Shown one piece after another: positions 35,857-47,899 of a DNA stretch of 64,000 nucleotides. The stretch comes from Cunninghamia lanceolata (lineage: Eukaryota > Streptophyta > Pinopsida > Cupressales > Cupressaceae). The notes under the pieces were generated by a model. The model had not been told where the DNA came from and ran no database searches. It saw only the letters and a program-made list of their open reading frames with translations. The position numbers and the translations under genes are program-made. Each line of letters begins with the position of its first letter. Position 1 is the first letter of the stretch. Location: assembly GCA_027924645.1 (NCBI GenBank), contig BSBN01001752.1:10558001-10622000 (forward strand). The letters run 5' to 3'.

Positions 35857-38227
35857 TCATTATCCAACCTCTTAAAATAAACACAATGGTCAGAATTACA
35901 CCGGCTGTAGCCTTGCTCAACCATAAAACTATCAAATTTTAAGTACCATTGCTGAGGTGCTTGTTTCAGGCCATACAAACTTCTTCAATCTACACACTAG
36001 TTTCTCCTTACCTTTGACCTCAAATCCTTGGGGCTATGCCATGTATATCTCCTCCTCTAAATCACCATGGAGACAGGTAGTTTTCACATCTAGTTGTTCC
36101 AAATACAAATCTTCAGCAGCCACAATACTTAAAATAATATGAATAGAAGTCATCTTGACAACCGGAGAAAATATCTCATCAAAATCAATGCCTTTTTTCT
36201 ATGCAAATCCTTTTACAACTAACATGGCTTTAAATCTTTTCTTACCTCCATCTTCCTCTTTCAGCCTATAAACCCATTTGTTTGGTAAAGCCTTTTTACC
36301 TACAGGTAACTTACATAATTCCCAAGTCTAATTTTTCAAAAAAGAATCTATTTCTTCTTTCATTGCAAGCTCCCACTGAACCTTTGTATCCACCTGCATA
36401 GCTTCATCATACCCTTCTGGTTCACCAGCACCTGTTAACAAAATAGAATACAAAGAGGGAGAAAACTTTTTAGGAGGTCTACTTAGCCTTGTTGAGCATC
36501 TAACATTCACTGGAGTTTGTGGTATTTCTGGTTGCTATTGTGGAGCATGACGAACCACTAGAACATCACTATTTGGAGTATCATCTAGCACCACATAATC
36601 CTTTTCTTTCTTCTCATGCTACTGCAACTGATCTTTGTACAACACCTTCTCATTGAATACAACATCCCTACTTCTCACAAATTTTTATTTTCAAAATCCT
36701 AAAGCCTATAACCAAATTCATCAATGCCAAATCCAACAAAGGTACACTTTTTTTATTTTGCATCCGGCTTGGTTCTATTTTTAGAATCTACATGTGCAAA
36801 TGCTTCACATCCGAATGTTTTGAGAAAATAATAACTCACCTTCTTACATGTCCATGCTTCCTCTGGAATACCACAGCCCAAAGGAACTGAAGGACCTCTA
36901 TTAATTAAATATACAATAGTGTTGACAGCCTCTGCCCACATGTTTAAAGGCAGCCCAACATGCAATCTCATGGTCCTTGCACACTCTATTATTGTCTTAT
37001 TCATGTGTTTAGCCACTCCATTTTCCTGTAGAGTTCGTGGAACTATTTTCTACCTATGAATTCCATTAAAGGAACAATAATCCTCAAATTCTTTGCTGCA
37101 ATACTCACCACCATTATCAGATCTGAGACATTTTAATCTTTTACATGTCTCATTCTCAACCAAGCTTCTCCATTTCTTAAATGTTTCGAATACATCAGAT
37201 TTCTACCTAAGGAAATAAATCCATACCTTCCTAGTTGCATCATCTATGAATGTAACATAATACTGAGAGCCACTGAGAGAAGAAACCTGAGCTAGTCCCC
37301 ATACATCTGTATGCACAAGCTCCAACTTTTCATCTTTCTTTTGCTTCCCATCCTTGAGAAAACTCTCTTTTGTTTGCCATACACACAACTTTCACAGAAA
37401 TCCATATTAATACATTTCAGACCTGGTAAAACTTTCTTAGAATGAAGTACCTTCATCCCTTTTTCACTCATATGCCCAAGTCTATTATGCCACAGTGTTG
37501 TCTCAAAACCTGTAGCAACTGTTTTAGTCTCTTCCTGTGAACCTGCAGCAATTGTTCCTGAACATGTTTATTTTTTCTCTGCAACAGTTAAAGTAGAAGG
37601 AATAGTATGACCTATACAAACATATAAGGTGCCTACTTTCACATCTTTTGCTACTATTAAAGCACCTTTTGAAACCTTCCAATTTTTATCATTAAATGTA
37701 ACAATGTAACCTTCTTTAGCTAGCTGCCCTACTAAAATTAATTTCCTACTGAGCCTTGGAATGTACCTTACCTCTTGTAGTAGCCAATGATTCCTGTTCT
37801 GCAACTTAATCTTAATTCTTCCCTTTCCAACAATCTAATAGGGTTTGTCATCTCCCAAATAAACTAGCCTAAAATCCCCTTGGACATAATCAAGAAAATA
37901 ACTTCTATGGGGCATAGCATGAAATGAGGCCCCTAAATCTAAAACCCATGAATCATCAGCATTATCTAGGGAAAGAATAAAAGCATCATCTTCATATTTA
38001 TTACTTACCACATTTGTCTCCTTTTTATTCTACTGAGACTAGCAATATTTGTTCAGATGACCTAGTTTCCTACAATACCAGCAATCCTTCTATCCTCTGG
38101 ATTGGGATCTCTTGTCCTTTGATTTTCCTCGTGACTTCCCATGACCTCCAAAACCTTTTCCTCTCTCCTTTGATCTACCCCTGCTTTCTGCATTCAAAAC
38201 ACTATCTGATGCAAGAGCATCTAGTGG
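35857..38227 (-). pseudogene. Copia D: gag end, protease, integrase and N-terminal RT
   Basis: On the minus strand from 38227 the order is gag with a zinc knuckle, CWYCRKLGHLNKYC (near 38087-38046), then protease, WVLDLGASFHAMPHR (near 37950; Leu where Ser normally follows Asp). The pre-integrase HHCC region reads HNRLGHMSEKGMKVL and CESCVYGK. Integrase has D (HTDVWG), D (RSDNGGEY) and E (PRTLQENGVAK). The linker and RT follow (QWELAMKEEIDSF, LPNKWVYRLK, YGLKQAPQQWYLKFDSFM). The copia order INT before RT is plain. The style is close to Tork/Tnt1-like elements (lineage call tentative). Numerous TAG stops and some frameshifts break it. Element C enters at 38228 and removes the gag N-terminus from view; E splits RT at 35857. 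Confidence 0.9.
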
Positions 38228-39078
38228 TGTAAGGGCAATCTTGCATCACCCAAAAAGAAGTTAATTCAAAATCATTGTATTTATTTTTATTTCTTTCCAT
38301 AATTAGTGTTTCTGGTTCCATAATATCCAGAATAATGATGTAGGACTTTTAATTTTTCCAAAACTGCTAAAAATAGTGACCTGCCTGTTTTGGAAAGTGT
38401 ACCTACCATTTTAGGACACTTTGCATTTGGGCACAAAATAAAGTGAAAACTTACAAAAAGTTACATAATGGAAATATAGGACCTTTGGCAAAGGAATCAG
38501 GCAAAGATCATTTGTGAGCTGAAAGATATTAAAGTTTGTGTTTTCTGAAAAGCCCCTAAAAATTTTTGAAACAAGATATGAGGCACTAAAACATCCCATA
38601 ACATCCCAAAAAGTTGACAAAAATCCATTTACGGATTTCTAGCATGATAGTTCACATCACGAGCTTTTCGGTGTTTAAAACGGTTCGTCAATCGGACACC
38701 CGGATTAAAAGTTATGCTTCCCGGAAGTTGACCTACTTTTGGAGGGAGTTGCAAATTTTGAAATTTAGCTGGAGGCTGCCAAAAAGTACTATTTATGACT
38801 ATTTTGGGAACCCTGGGAGAAGGAGAGTTAAAGGGGAAAGTGTAGAGTCAATAATAGGTGGGAAAATAGAAACTCTAGCTGATTTGGGGTTATAGAAGGC
38901 TAAAGATTCTAGAGCCTTGAGGTTGGGAAAGTTGTAATGTGTTGCAGCCAGTAGAAGATTCATCCTCTGATTATAATTAAACTTCTGTAATGTAATGAGT
39001 TGCCTAGATCAATAAAAGAAAGTTCTATTTTCTGTGTTCAATTTCTTTTGTTGTGTGTTTTGTGATTTACCCCCTTCA
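38228..39078 (+). repeat. 5' LTR of element C (about 851 bp)
   Basis: It starts TGTAAGGGCAAT, exactly where the copia D gag frame breaks, and ends ACCCCCTTCA, five bases before the primer site. No second copy is in the window, so the ends rest on TG/CA and context. Confidence 0.7.
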
Positions 39079-39083
39079 TCAAG

Positions 39084-39099
39084 TGGTATTAGAGCAAGG
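39084..39099 (+). other. Primer-binding site of element C
   Basis: TGGTATTAGAGCAAGG is one or two substitutions from the initiator-Met tRNA primer sequence TGGTATCAGAGC. Confidence 0.8.
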
Positions 39100-39182
39100 G
39101 TTCCTGAGTGTGTAGACAGATCGTCAACCGTGAGGCAGTTTGCACTAGGACCTGAGGTTGTGGGTTTGTTGCGGAGACCAAG

Positions 39183-40238
39183 ATGCCTCCACAAAGAAAT
39201 CATGTTGGGAGGAATGCTTTAACGAAAGAGGGTTTTAGAGCCCTACAAAGGCAAATCAATGCATTGCAAAAGGAGCTACGAAGAGGGTTTGATCTGAGAG
39301 CAAGAGAAGAAAGCGAGGATGAAGCTGAAGAAGAGCTATCTGAGGAAGAACAAGAAGCTGCAAGATATCCTGTAGAAGTTAGGTTGTTGAGGGCCATTTT
39401 GAAGATCAGAAAGAGGCCCAGGATCAAAGTTTCTACATATTCTGGAGATTTGAATCTGGAATAGCTTATTGATTGGATCAATGACATGGAGGAGTATTTC
39501 GAGTATGAAGATGTGGAGGACCCAGATCGGGTCAAGTTTGCAAAAACAAAGTTGAAGGGCCATGCCAGTATTTGGTGGAAGGAGTTCCAATTAGAGAGGA
39601 ATAAAAGAGGAAAAGGAAAGATCACCAGATGGGATTAGATGGTGGAGAAACTTAAGAAGCAGTTCATTCATGTGGACTATGAGATGGAGTTGTTGAAGAA
39701 GCTACAAGGATTGAAGCAAGGAAACAAGTCTATTAAGGAGTATACAAAAGAATTTTATAAGATTACTATCAGAACAAGTCATGCAGAGCCCAACAAGGAG
39801 AAGGTAGCCTGTTACATTAATGGGTTGAGGCCGAGTATTCAAGAGGAGCTGAGCCTGGTCAGAATGACCACCATAGAAGATGCATACCAGTTTTCCCTGA
39901 AGGTGGAAGAGAAGCTGAATAAAAGATTTGATAGCAAGCAAAGGGGAAGAGGTCAAGGCGGAAGGACTGGTGGAAGACCCTATGGGGATCGAAATGAAGA
40001 TTCAAAGAAAAGTGAAGAAATTGGCACCAGTCAAAATCAAAGAGGAGATAATACCTACCACCCTCGTGACCAGAACAATGGTGAGCAAAGAGGAAGAGGA
40101 AGAGGCAGACCTGGGCAAGGACCTGGAAGAGGAGGTTTCAGAGGAACCTATTTCCAATGTGGAGAAGAAGGGCATCGAGCATACGAGTGTTTGCAACATC
40201 AAGGAAGGACAAATAGAAGACCTAAAGGTAATGCATGA
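39183..40238 (+). pseudogene. Gypsy gag (element C)
   Basis: The start is the ATG at 39183 (MPPQRNHVGRN), about 100 bases after the primer site. An acidic stretch (EDEAEEELSEEEQEAA) comes first, then the capsid core (LIDWINDMEEYFEYE, KTKLKGHASIWWKEF, EKLKKQFIHVDYEMEL, SIKEYTKEFYKI). An Arg/Gly-rich nucleocapsid (QRGRGRGRPGQGPGRGG) ends with one zinc knuckle whose first Cys is Tyr (YFQCGEEGHRAYEC). In-frame stops lie after NLE (TAG near 39462) and before MVEKL. The TGA at 40236-40238 falls inside a frame that continues into protease, so gag and protease were probably one ORF. Confidence 0.87.
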
Positions 40239-41802
40239 GTTGCACATGTAGATGAAGATATGCAATCTAAGCATTCTGAAGATGCTGAAAGGGGAGAAAC
40301 CCTAGTTGTCAGAAGAACTTTGCTGAATGAGGAGAAAGAACCCAATCAGAGGAAGAGTTTATTCTGCACAAGGTGCAAATGTGAAGGTAAGTGTTGTGAC
40401 ATTATTATTGATAGTGGAAGTACTAACAATCTTGTTTTAGAGGAGATGGTTGACAAGTTGAAGTTGACAAGAAGAAAGCATCCACACCCATATTGAATTG
40501 CATGGTTGCAAAAGGACCACAGAGCTTTGGTCAATGAGTAGTGTTTAGTGAAGTTCAAGAATGGGGACTACCATGATGAGGTGCTGTGTGATATCATACT
40601 GATGGATGCATGTCATATGCTATTAGGGAGGCCGTGGCAGTATGATAGGAGCGCTATCCATGATGGCCGTGCAAACACATATTCCCTTTGTCACAAGTTG
40701 AAGCCCTTAAAGGAGGTGGAAGAAAAGGTATGTAGTACCACCAGAATTTGCTTGGTAGATGGTAGAAAATTTTGGAGGGTATGAAGCATGAGCATCATTG
40801 CTTTGCATTGATTCTTAAGATTAGTCAAGAGAAATGTGAAAATGTACCAGCAGAAGTTTTAGATATGTTGGAAGAATTTCAGGACATTATCTTTGATAAT
40901 GTACCAGAGGGTTTACCACTAGTAAGGAAGATAAGTTATCAAATGGATTTGATACCAGGAGCTAATTTGCCAAATAAGGCAGCCCATAAAATGACTCCAG
41001 TAGAGAGTGAAGAGTTGAACAGACAAGTTTAGGAGTTGTTGAGGAAGGGATTGATAAGAGAGAACCTAAGTCCATGTGCGGTACCTACAGTACTAGCACC
41101 AAAGAAAGATGGAGAGTGGAGAATGTGTACAAACTCTCGAGCCATCAATAAGATCACAATCAAGTACAGATTTCCATTGCCCAGAATGGATGACATAATG
41201 GACTGTTTGAGTGGAGCCAAGTACTTCATGAAGATTGACCTGAAGAGTGGGTATCACTAGATCCGTATCAGAGAAGGAGATGACTGGAAGATAGCCTTCA
41301 AAACCAAAGAAGGTTTGTATGAGTGGTTAGTTATGCCATTTGGGCTAAACAATGCACCGAGCATATTCATGCGGCTCATGAACAAGGTACTGAAAGAATT
41401 TTTGGGAAGTTTTGTTATTGTTTATTTGGATGATATTTTGATTTTTAGTAAGACTTGGGATGAGCATCTGATGCATATCAGAAGAGTTTTAGAGAAGCTG
41501 AGGGAGGAGAAGTTGCTGATTAATCTGAAGAAATGCAGTTTTACAAAGAAGGAGTTGGTATACCTGGGATTTATTGTCTCAGAGGAAGGTCTTAAGATGG
41601 ACCCAGAGAAAGTAAGGGCTATCATTGAGTGGCCTACGCCAAGGAGTGCAACGGAGGTAAGATCTTTTCATGGTTTGGCAAGTTTTTACAGAAAGTTTAT
41701 CAAGAATTTATGTAGCATTTGTACACCCCTAACTGAGACAATGAGAGGGGATAGAAAAGAGTTTAGATGGACTAAAGGAGTAGACAAGAGATTTGATACT
41801 AT
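40239..41802 (+). pseudogene. Gypsy protease and reverse transcriptase (element C), cut by B1
   Basis: The protease motif DIIIDSGSTNN lies near 40400, followed by LMDACHMLLGRPWQYD. A frameshift near 40770 separates it from RT. RT shows [29 protein letters not shown], the fingers/palm block LVMPFGLNNAPSIFMRLMN and intact YLDD near 41425. The connection reads LGFIVSEEGLKMDP and FHGLASFYRKFI. Coding stops at WTKGVDKRFDT, where the B1 LTR begins. The sequence style is chromovirus-like (Tekay/Reina/CRM group not resolved). The downstream RNase H, integrase and chromodomain are not seen. Confidence 0.88.
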
Positions 41803-44636
41803 TGGATTTTTCCCAAACTCGATGCTTCCCAGTTATCCCTACAAAGTAGCCATCATTGATCAATAGGATTTCTGAGCCAGGGGCCAATAGTATAGGAGAT
41901 AGACTCTATAAATATCTCCTCTTCTTCTTTATGCTCTATAGAACCAAGGGGGGCATTCCCTATTCAACATTTGTAAAATATGTCTGTGAACTTACTAGGA
42001 TGTTGACACAAAGCAGATGAATCCTCTCTATGCTTAGTTGTGTGATAGAGGATTTTGGTCCTAAAACTATTTCTAATGTCCTAATGGTTTGTATTTGAAG
42101 TTTAGATTTTGTATTTTGTATTTGGATGCAAGACTGGGACCTTGGGTTATAACCTTGATACAAGACCAGACTGGTGCCTATCTCAGGGCTCGAAGTCAAT
42201 AGACATATATTTGTGAATGATTGCCATGAACTTTAATCAATAACTGGGTTTCAAGGGAATTTTTTAGTGTCTGCCTTACAGATACTTCCCAAGACAGAGT
42301 ATTTAGTCATTCATACTTAATGATATCCCTGCTGAAGCATACATTTCTCAATGCTTAACTTAAAACATTTAATCTATTCCTTGAACAAAGGTAAGAGATT
42401 AGACATTCAACATAGAAAATCCATATTCCTGAATCTCAAATAACCCTTAGCTATTCAGATTCAAAAGGAAAGATGCCCACAACTTGAAGACAATTGACCA
42501 AACACATGCAACAAAGCATTTCTCATATAAAACAGCATGAAACCAGAAAAATTATGCATAAAACATTCAACATATGATTCATAAACTCACAAGACATCAA
42601 AACAAAGCCACCAGCAAACTTGTATCTTCTTACTACATCAAGATTTGTCCAGTTTTTCAACAACGTCTAACAATGAGTCACACAGTTCTGATATATTCAG
42701 AATGTGCCCTCAACAATCAAGTATAAGGTCATATTAAAATGCCAGATACAATGCACCATGGAATGGCACCCAAAAACATTCAATGCAATAGGCAAAAGAG
42801 GAAAAAAGAGCAAGAGAAAATGGGGAAATGTGCCGCCGATTGGATATTTTCCTTACAAATTTGGTAGCTATCTTGTCAATCAAACCATACCTCTGTAATT
42901 CCTTTGCCATTAATGGCCAACCTACCTGTAGCCTTGGAAATGTAGCAGACTACATGCAACACAGATTTTCCCACCTGAAACGCCACTGTAGATACATGGG
43001 AAAACCCTCGCCTTCAAACATTTGAACATAGGCGTCGATTTCTTTTCCTTCCACTGAGATTTGTGGCCTCAAAACATGCTAAAAAGTTGACAACCAATGA
43101 GATCATGCCATGCAAGCAACTTTTTATCTCCTTTGACTTTTCACAGCATGAACATACATTCTTTTACTTTTTCTGCCTTTTGAATCCATGTATATGCAAA
43201 TGCATATACGTACAATTGACTTTGGACACGTGGCAGCTGCTGATTTATTAACCATCACTGTGAAATTTGCATCTCTATTGGGCGTCAGAAAGATCCCAAG
43301 ATGCGCCGCCGATATGCTAAGTCACACCAAAATCCCCTTTGCATTTATGATTGTATATGCAAACATACAATGGCTAACATACATACATACAACGTGGAAC
43401 TCAAAAGATTATCAGCCAAATTGGACTTGGGAATAGGTTTGGCTTATATGTATATTCTTTTTGTATATCACGCTGTATATTGCATGCACAACATGCAATA
43501 TACAACCCACAGACTTCAAATCATTATGGAGCAAATTGCAAATGTTATCGGGTCCAAGTTGTATCTTACCTCCTTTGTATAATCTCTTTGTATATTGTAT
43601 ATACAAATGCAACATACATACAATCCATGGATTCCAAACCTTTATGAAGCAGACTAGAACAACATTGAAATTCGATCTTTTGTATCTATACCTTTGCACT
43701 TTTTTATGTCGCACATACATACAATGTGCGATATACAACTACACGGGCCCACCACTTTCTGGAAACTCTGACTTTGACCATACCCACTTTGTATGTCTTA
43801 TTTGCATATGACCCTTGCATGTCTAAATGTACATTGGGAACATACAATCCCAACATACAATGGCAGACTTACCCTGCTTCACAAATGCTGTTAACTCTTT
43901 GGCTACGTCCGCTTTGTACATCACTGCTTGTATATCTCACTTGTATGTGTGAACATACAATTGGTGGACCCCACCATTTGCATCTCGCCTTCATTTGCTG
44001 CTTTGTATATGAGATACAATTGACTTTGTATGAGAGCAGACCCCACTTTCCCTTCTATATTTTCTTTTGCATGTTGCCAATGTATATCGCCATTGTATGT
44101 TGGAGATACATACAACCTGATATACAAAAGCAAGCCATTGACTTTTCAACTCTTACCATTGTATGACCACCTGCCAGATTTGATGAAATTTGGAATCTGG
44201 GACTTGTATAATTTGCCTTGTGTATATCTGTTTGTATGTTAAACATACATGTGATGCTTTTGATACAACCCATGGGCCCGACCACTGCCATCAGCATGAT
44301 TTCAATCTTTTCAGATCTGCCAATTGTATATACCCGTTGTATATGTGAATATACAACAACGACATACAAGCATTTACACACAAGCATGGAATATGCGATA
44401 TACAACTGCAGAATATTCTAGGAATGTATCTAAAAAGCACATACAAACCTGATATGCAAAAGAAGTATACAACTATTTTTTCACCATTTTTAAAGGCTAA
44501 TTGAAATTTCCTTTTGGGTCCAGCCTTGCACATATGCATTTGTACATTTGAACTTGCATGTTAGATACAACGGCCATATACAACCTGATACATGCAACAA
44601 ATTTCACTGCCGTATAGAGGGTTTTTTGACTTAGCA
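41803..44636 (-). repeat. 3' LTR of B1 (2.8 kb)
   Basis: On the plus strand it runs from TGGATTTTTC to GACTTAGCA. It aligns throughout with 51525-54440. Relative to that copy it lacks about 50 bases near 42030 and about 27 bases near 44053. The left edge is ambiguous by four bases because CTAT is shared by both flanks. Confidence 0.88.
43320..44600. repeat. Dense array of TTGTATGT/ACATACAA short palindromes (LTR copy 1)
   Basis: Dozens of TGTATRT and AYATACA words alternate, many as hairpin-capable pairs. Examples are the perfect 8-bp arms of TTGTATGTGTGAACATACAA at 43941-43960 and TTGTAT...ATACAA at 44003-44019. The arrangement is kept in the second LTR. Function unknown; the open frames across it are by-products of the repeated words. 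Confidence 0.8.
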
Positions 44637-44655
44637 CTTCTCTTTCTTTCCTTTT
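44637..44655 (-). other. Polypurine tract of B1
   Basis: The minus strand reads AAAAGGAAAGAAAGAGAAG directly before the LTR start TGCTAAG. The same tract precedes the LTR of B2 at 54441-54459. Confidence 0.75.
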
Positions 44656-45050
44656 AGTGTGACAGGAGGAAGTGGTAATGCAATGCATAGGGGCCGGTCA
44701 ACCTACGAATGCTAAGGCATAAGTTACAACTTAAACGACCGAGAACCCACTGTAGGAGGTCAATGACAGAAAAGAAAATACAAAGCAGGAGGCTGAGAGG
44801 AAAATAAAACCTAAGGGACTAAGGGTTTGAGGAAATAAAAACAAAAGCTTGCAGACTCGACTCAAAACCCTAACCCTAGGTGGGCACCACCATTGGCTCT
44901 GACTAGGGACGTGCATGTGCAAGGCTGCAGTGAGAACTAGACCACTCCGGTGTAGACTAAGCAAAATGCAAAACACAAAACACCACTGACTATACATGGT
45001 ATTTACAGACTATTTACACCTAATTTACAATGTGCACTCAAGAAATTCAA

Positions 45051-46425
45051 TCATGAGAAATAAGGTTTTAGGAACTAACCATGCATAGGTAATTCCAGTA
45101 GTTCACCATTTAGGGCCTGGAGAAAGTAAGAATCTTCTCTGTGAGTATTACTGATTTGATATGGGCCCATCCACAAGAGCTCAAATTTACCATGCTTGCC
45201 CTTATCATGGCTTTTTGCATTCCAAACAAGGACCAAATCACTTATCTGAAACTTCGTTTCTATAGCCCTTTTATCAAATAAATATTTCACCTTTTGTTGT
45301 TTCTTAATATTTGTCTTCTATGCTTCTCTTTAGATTTCATGCAATGCAACCAGTTGATTTATCCTTTCATTCATTGAATCTTCAATCTCTTTATCATTTT
45401 CTTGTATGAATCTATAAATTGGTAGGAGATTATTCATAGGTAACTTAGCTGTTGTACCATATACTAGCTCAAAAGGTGACTTTCCAATTGCTTTCTTCAC
45501 TGTTATCTGGTCAACCCATAATGCCATCTTTAACTTTGAATCTCATGCCATTTTGTTGTTGTCTACCATGCTTTTGATGATTTTCATAAGGCTTCTGTTA
45601 CTTGATTCTACCTGACCATTTCCCTGTGGACGATATGGTGATGCATATGACAAATTAATCCCATAGTTGTTGCAAAAATCAACAAACTCACCAGATCTGA
45701 AGCACATGGCATTATCTGTGACCACTTTGACTGGCACTCCAAATCTAATAATAAGGTGTTCCAAAATAAAATCCATCACCGCCTTGCTTGTAGCTTTCTT
45801 AGTTAGAATGGCTTCAATCCATTTAGTAAAATAGTCAGTAGCAACCAAAATCCAACTATGTCCTCCACTTGACTTTTCTAAAATTTCCCCTATAAAATCA
45901 ATTCCCCATTGCTGAAATGGAGCCTCCATAGTTACAGTTCTAAGGGGTAATGCACCATCATATTTAAATTTTCATGAGAACCTTTGACAGGGATCACATT
46001 TTCTTATCATCTTTTGTGCATCTAAGAAAAGGGTGGGCCACTAATAACCTACTCTAAGAATTTTGTGAGCTGTTGTCTTGGCAATGTAGTGTCCACCACA
46101 CACTCCTTTGTGCATGTCATTTAAAATACCCATAGCTTGATTTTCATCCACACACCTAAGTAGGACACCATCAGGATTCTTCCAATACAATTCTCCTTGA
46201 ATAATGATGTATTTGATAGCATGTAACTTTAAGGTCCTTTTTTGACTATCACTGAGATGGGAAGGACAATTCAAATTTTGCAAATAATACACAATATCCT
46301 TGTACCACTCAGATTTTGACATGTTAACAACTTCATCCTGAACTACATTTACCTGGCATGCCTCCAAATTTGATTGTGTCATCATCTTGGCCAAACCTTG
46401 TCCCCTTACCAATTTTGTAATCTAT
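45051..46425 (-). pseudogene. Integrase (element B1)
   Basis: Minus-strand frame with the zinc-binding region (DMHKGVCGGHYIAKTTAHKI, CDPCQRF) near 46110-45980. The catalytic D (ATDYFTKW), D (VTDNAMCF) and E (GNGQVESSNRS) lie at about 45840-45590. The C-terminal part (FDKRAIETKFQISDLVLVWN, MGPYQIS) ends at TGA 45053-45051. Stops include TGA at KMA*DSKL, where B2 still has Trp, and TAG at MHG*FLKPYF, where element A has Gln. One frame is kept throughout. Confidence 0.9.
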
Positions 46426-46429
46426 ATCT

Positions 46430-47880
46430 CAATGTTGAATTCTTGTAACTTGTTAATCCACCTGCATCTTCTTCCTGTCACTTCCTACTAAGTGAAAATG
46501 CCCTAAACTGTTGCATGGGGCACATATGCAACTATCTGAGATCCTACTAAGTATGGCCTGAAACTTTTAACTACCCTAACCAATTCATATGCCTACTTTT
46601 CCATGATATCATATTTCAACTCAGCTGCCTGCAACGACATGCTAAAGAAAGCAATAGGTTGCTCAAAACCATCTTCATTTTTTTGTAATAAACATGTAGC
46701 AATAATGTGAAAAGAGGCAAATGAGAACAATTGAAGTGGCTTAGAAAAATTAGGAGATCTCAACATAGGAGCCATCTTTATAGCTTCTTTGATGTTCTGA
46801 AATGATCTGGTTCCTTCACTTTCCCATTTGATAGTTTCACCCTTCTTTAACATTTTAGAAATATCCTTTGTAATCTCTGCAAAGTTGGGAATGAATCTTC
46901 TAACAAAGTTAATCTGCCCAAACAAGGACTGAATGCCTTTCACCGTTTTGGGAATTTAAATCCTATCAATTGCAGCAACCCTTTCAGGATCAATCCTAAC
47001 TCCATCCTTGGAAACAATGTGTCCCAATAGTTTTCCTTCCACTACCCCAAAAGTACATTTATTTTGGTTAAGTGAAATGCCATATTCCAATGCTCTAATA
47101 AAAATTTATTCTAGATGCATGCAATGTTACTCCTCTTTTTTTGAATAAGTAGTTAAATCATCCTGATATACAGCCAAAATTGAGTCAATCAATCCTGCAA
47201 AAGCAACATCCATAGCCCTCTGAAATGTAGCACCTGCATTTGTTAGTCCAAATGGCATTCTTACATATACATAAGTTCCCCATAGAGTGGTGAAGGCAAT
47301 CTTGTATTGTTCATATTCTTTTACCTTCACCTGATTATATCCTGAAAATCCATCCATCATGGATAAAAGCTCACAACTAGTCACCATTTGTAACATAACC
47401 TCCATGTTAGGCAGTAGATAATTATCCTTTAAAGAAGATACATTCAAGTTTTTGAAGTCCACACAAAGTCTTATATCACCATTTTTCTTTCTAACTGGGA
47501 CAAGATTGGATACCCAAGTTGAGTCTCTGATAGGCACAATTATTCCAGCCTCCCTAAGCTTTACAAGCTCTTCCTGCATTTTTGGAGCCAAAGTTGTGTT
47601 AATAGGTCTTTATTTCTATCTGAATGGCTTAGCTCCAGGCTTCAAAGGAATTTCATGCTAGAATAAGTCTTCTCTATAAGATTTTAGGTCCTCATATGAC
47701 CAGGCAAGGACATGCTTATATTTTTTCAATAATGCAATCAACATACTCCTAATGTGTGGCTTGAGTTGTTTGCCAATATATACCTTTTTGGGGGCATGGC
47801 ATGTCCCCAAGTTTATCTCCTCCAAGTCATTCCTGTTTGTAGGAGATGCCTTTGTAATAAACTGGTCTCTATTGTCAAAT
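46430..47880 (-). pseudogene. Reverse transcriptase and degenerate RNase H (element B1)
   Basis: RT has STWVSNLVPVRKKNGDIRLC, MDGFSGYNQVKV, MPFGLTNAGATFQRAMD, and YQDD at about 47170-47159, with Gln in the variable second position (also in B2). After RT come LLGHIVSKDGVRIDP-type and FGQINFVRRFIPNF blocks. RNase H begins with LQLFSFASF: the first catalytic Asp is Phe (46719-46721). AELKYDIMEK keeps the Glu region, and the late Asp is His here (YVPHATV) but Asp in B2. A one-base deletion near 47910 shifts the frame between linker and RT. Confidence 0.9.
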
Positions 47881-47899
47881 GCTCTTTCTAAAGCAACTA

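Larger units (their letters stand above)
38228..41802 (+). mobile_element. Element C: gypsy chromovirus-like retrotransposon, 5' part
   Basis: In order: 5' LTR, initiator-Met-type primer site, gag, protease and RT, cut in the connection/RNase H region at 41802 by the LTR of B1. The left end interrupts the gag of copia D. The 3' part of C is not in the window unless it lies beyond the B1-B2 array. Confidence 0.85.

Noticed and set aside
43301..44421. Several 60-150 codon frames rich in Tyr, Ile, Cys and His in the B LTRs
   Set aside because: They are by-products of the TGTATAT/ACATACA words, occur on both strands, and resemble no protein.
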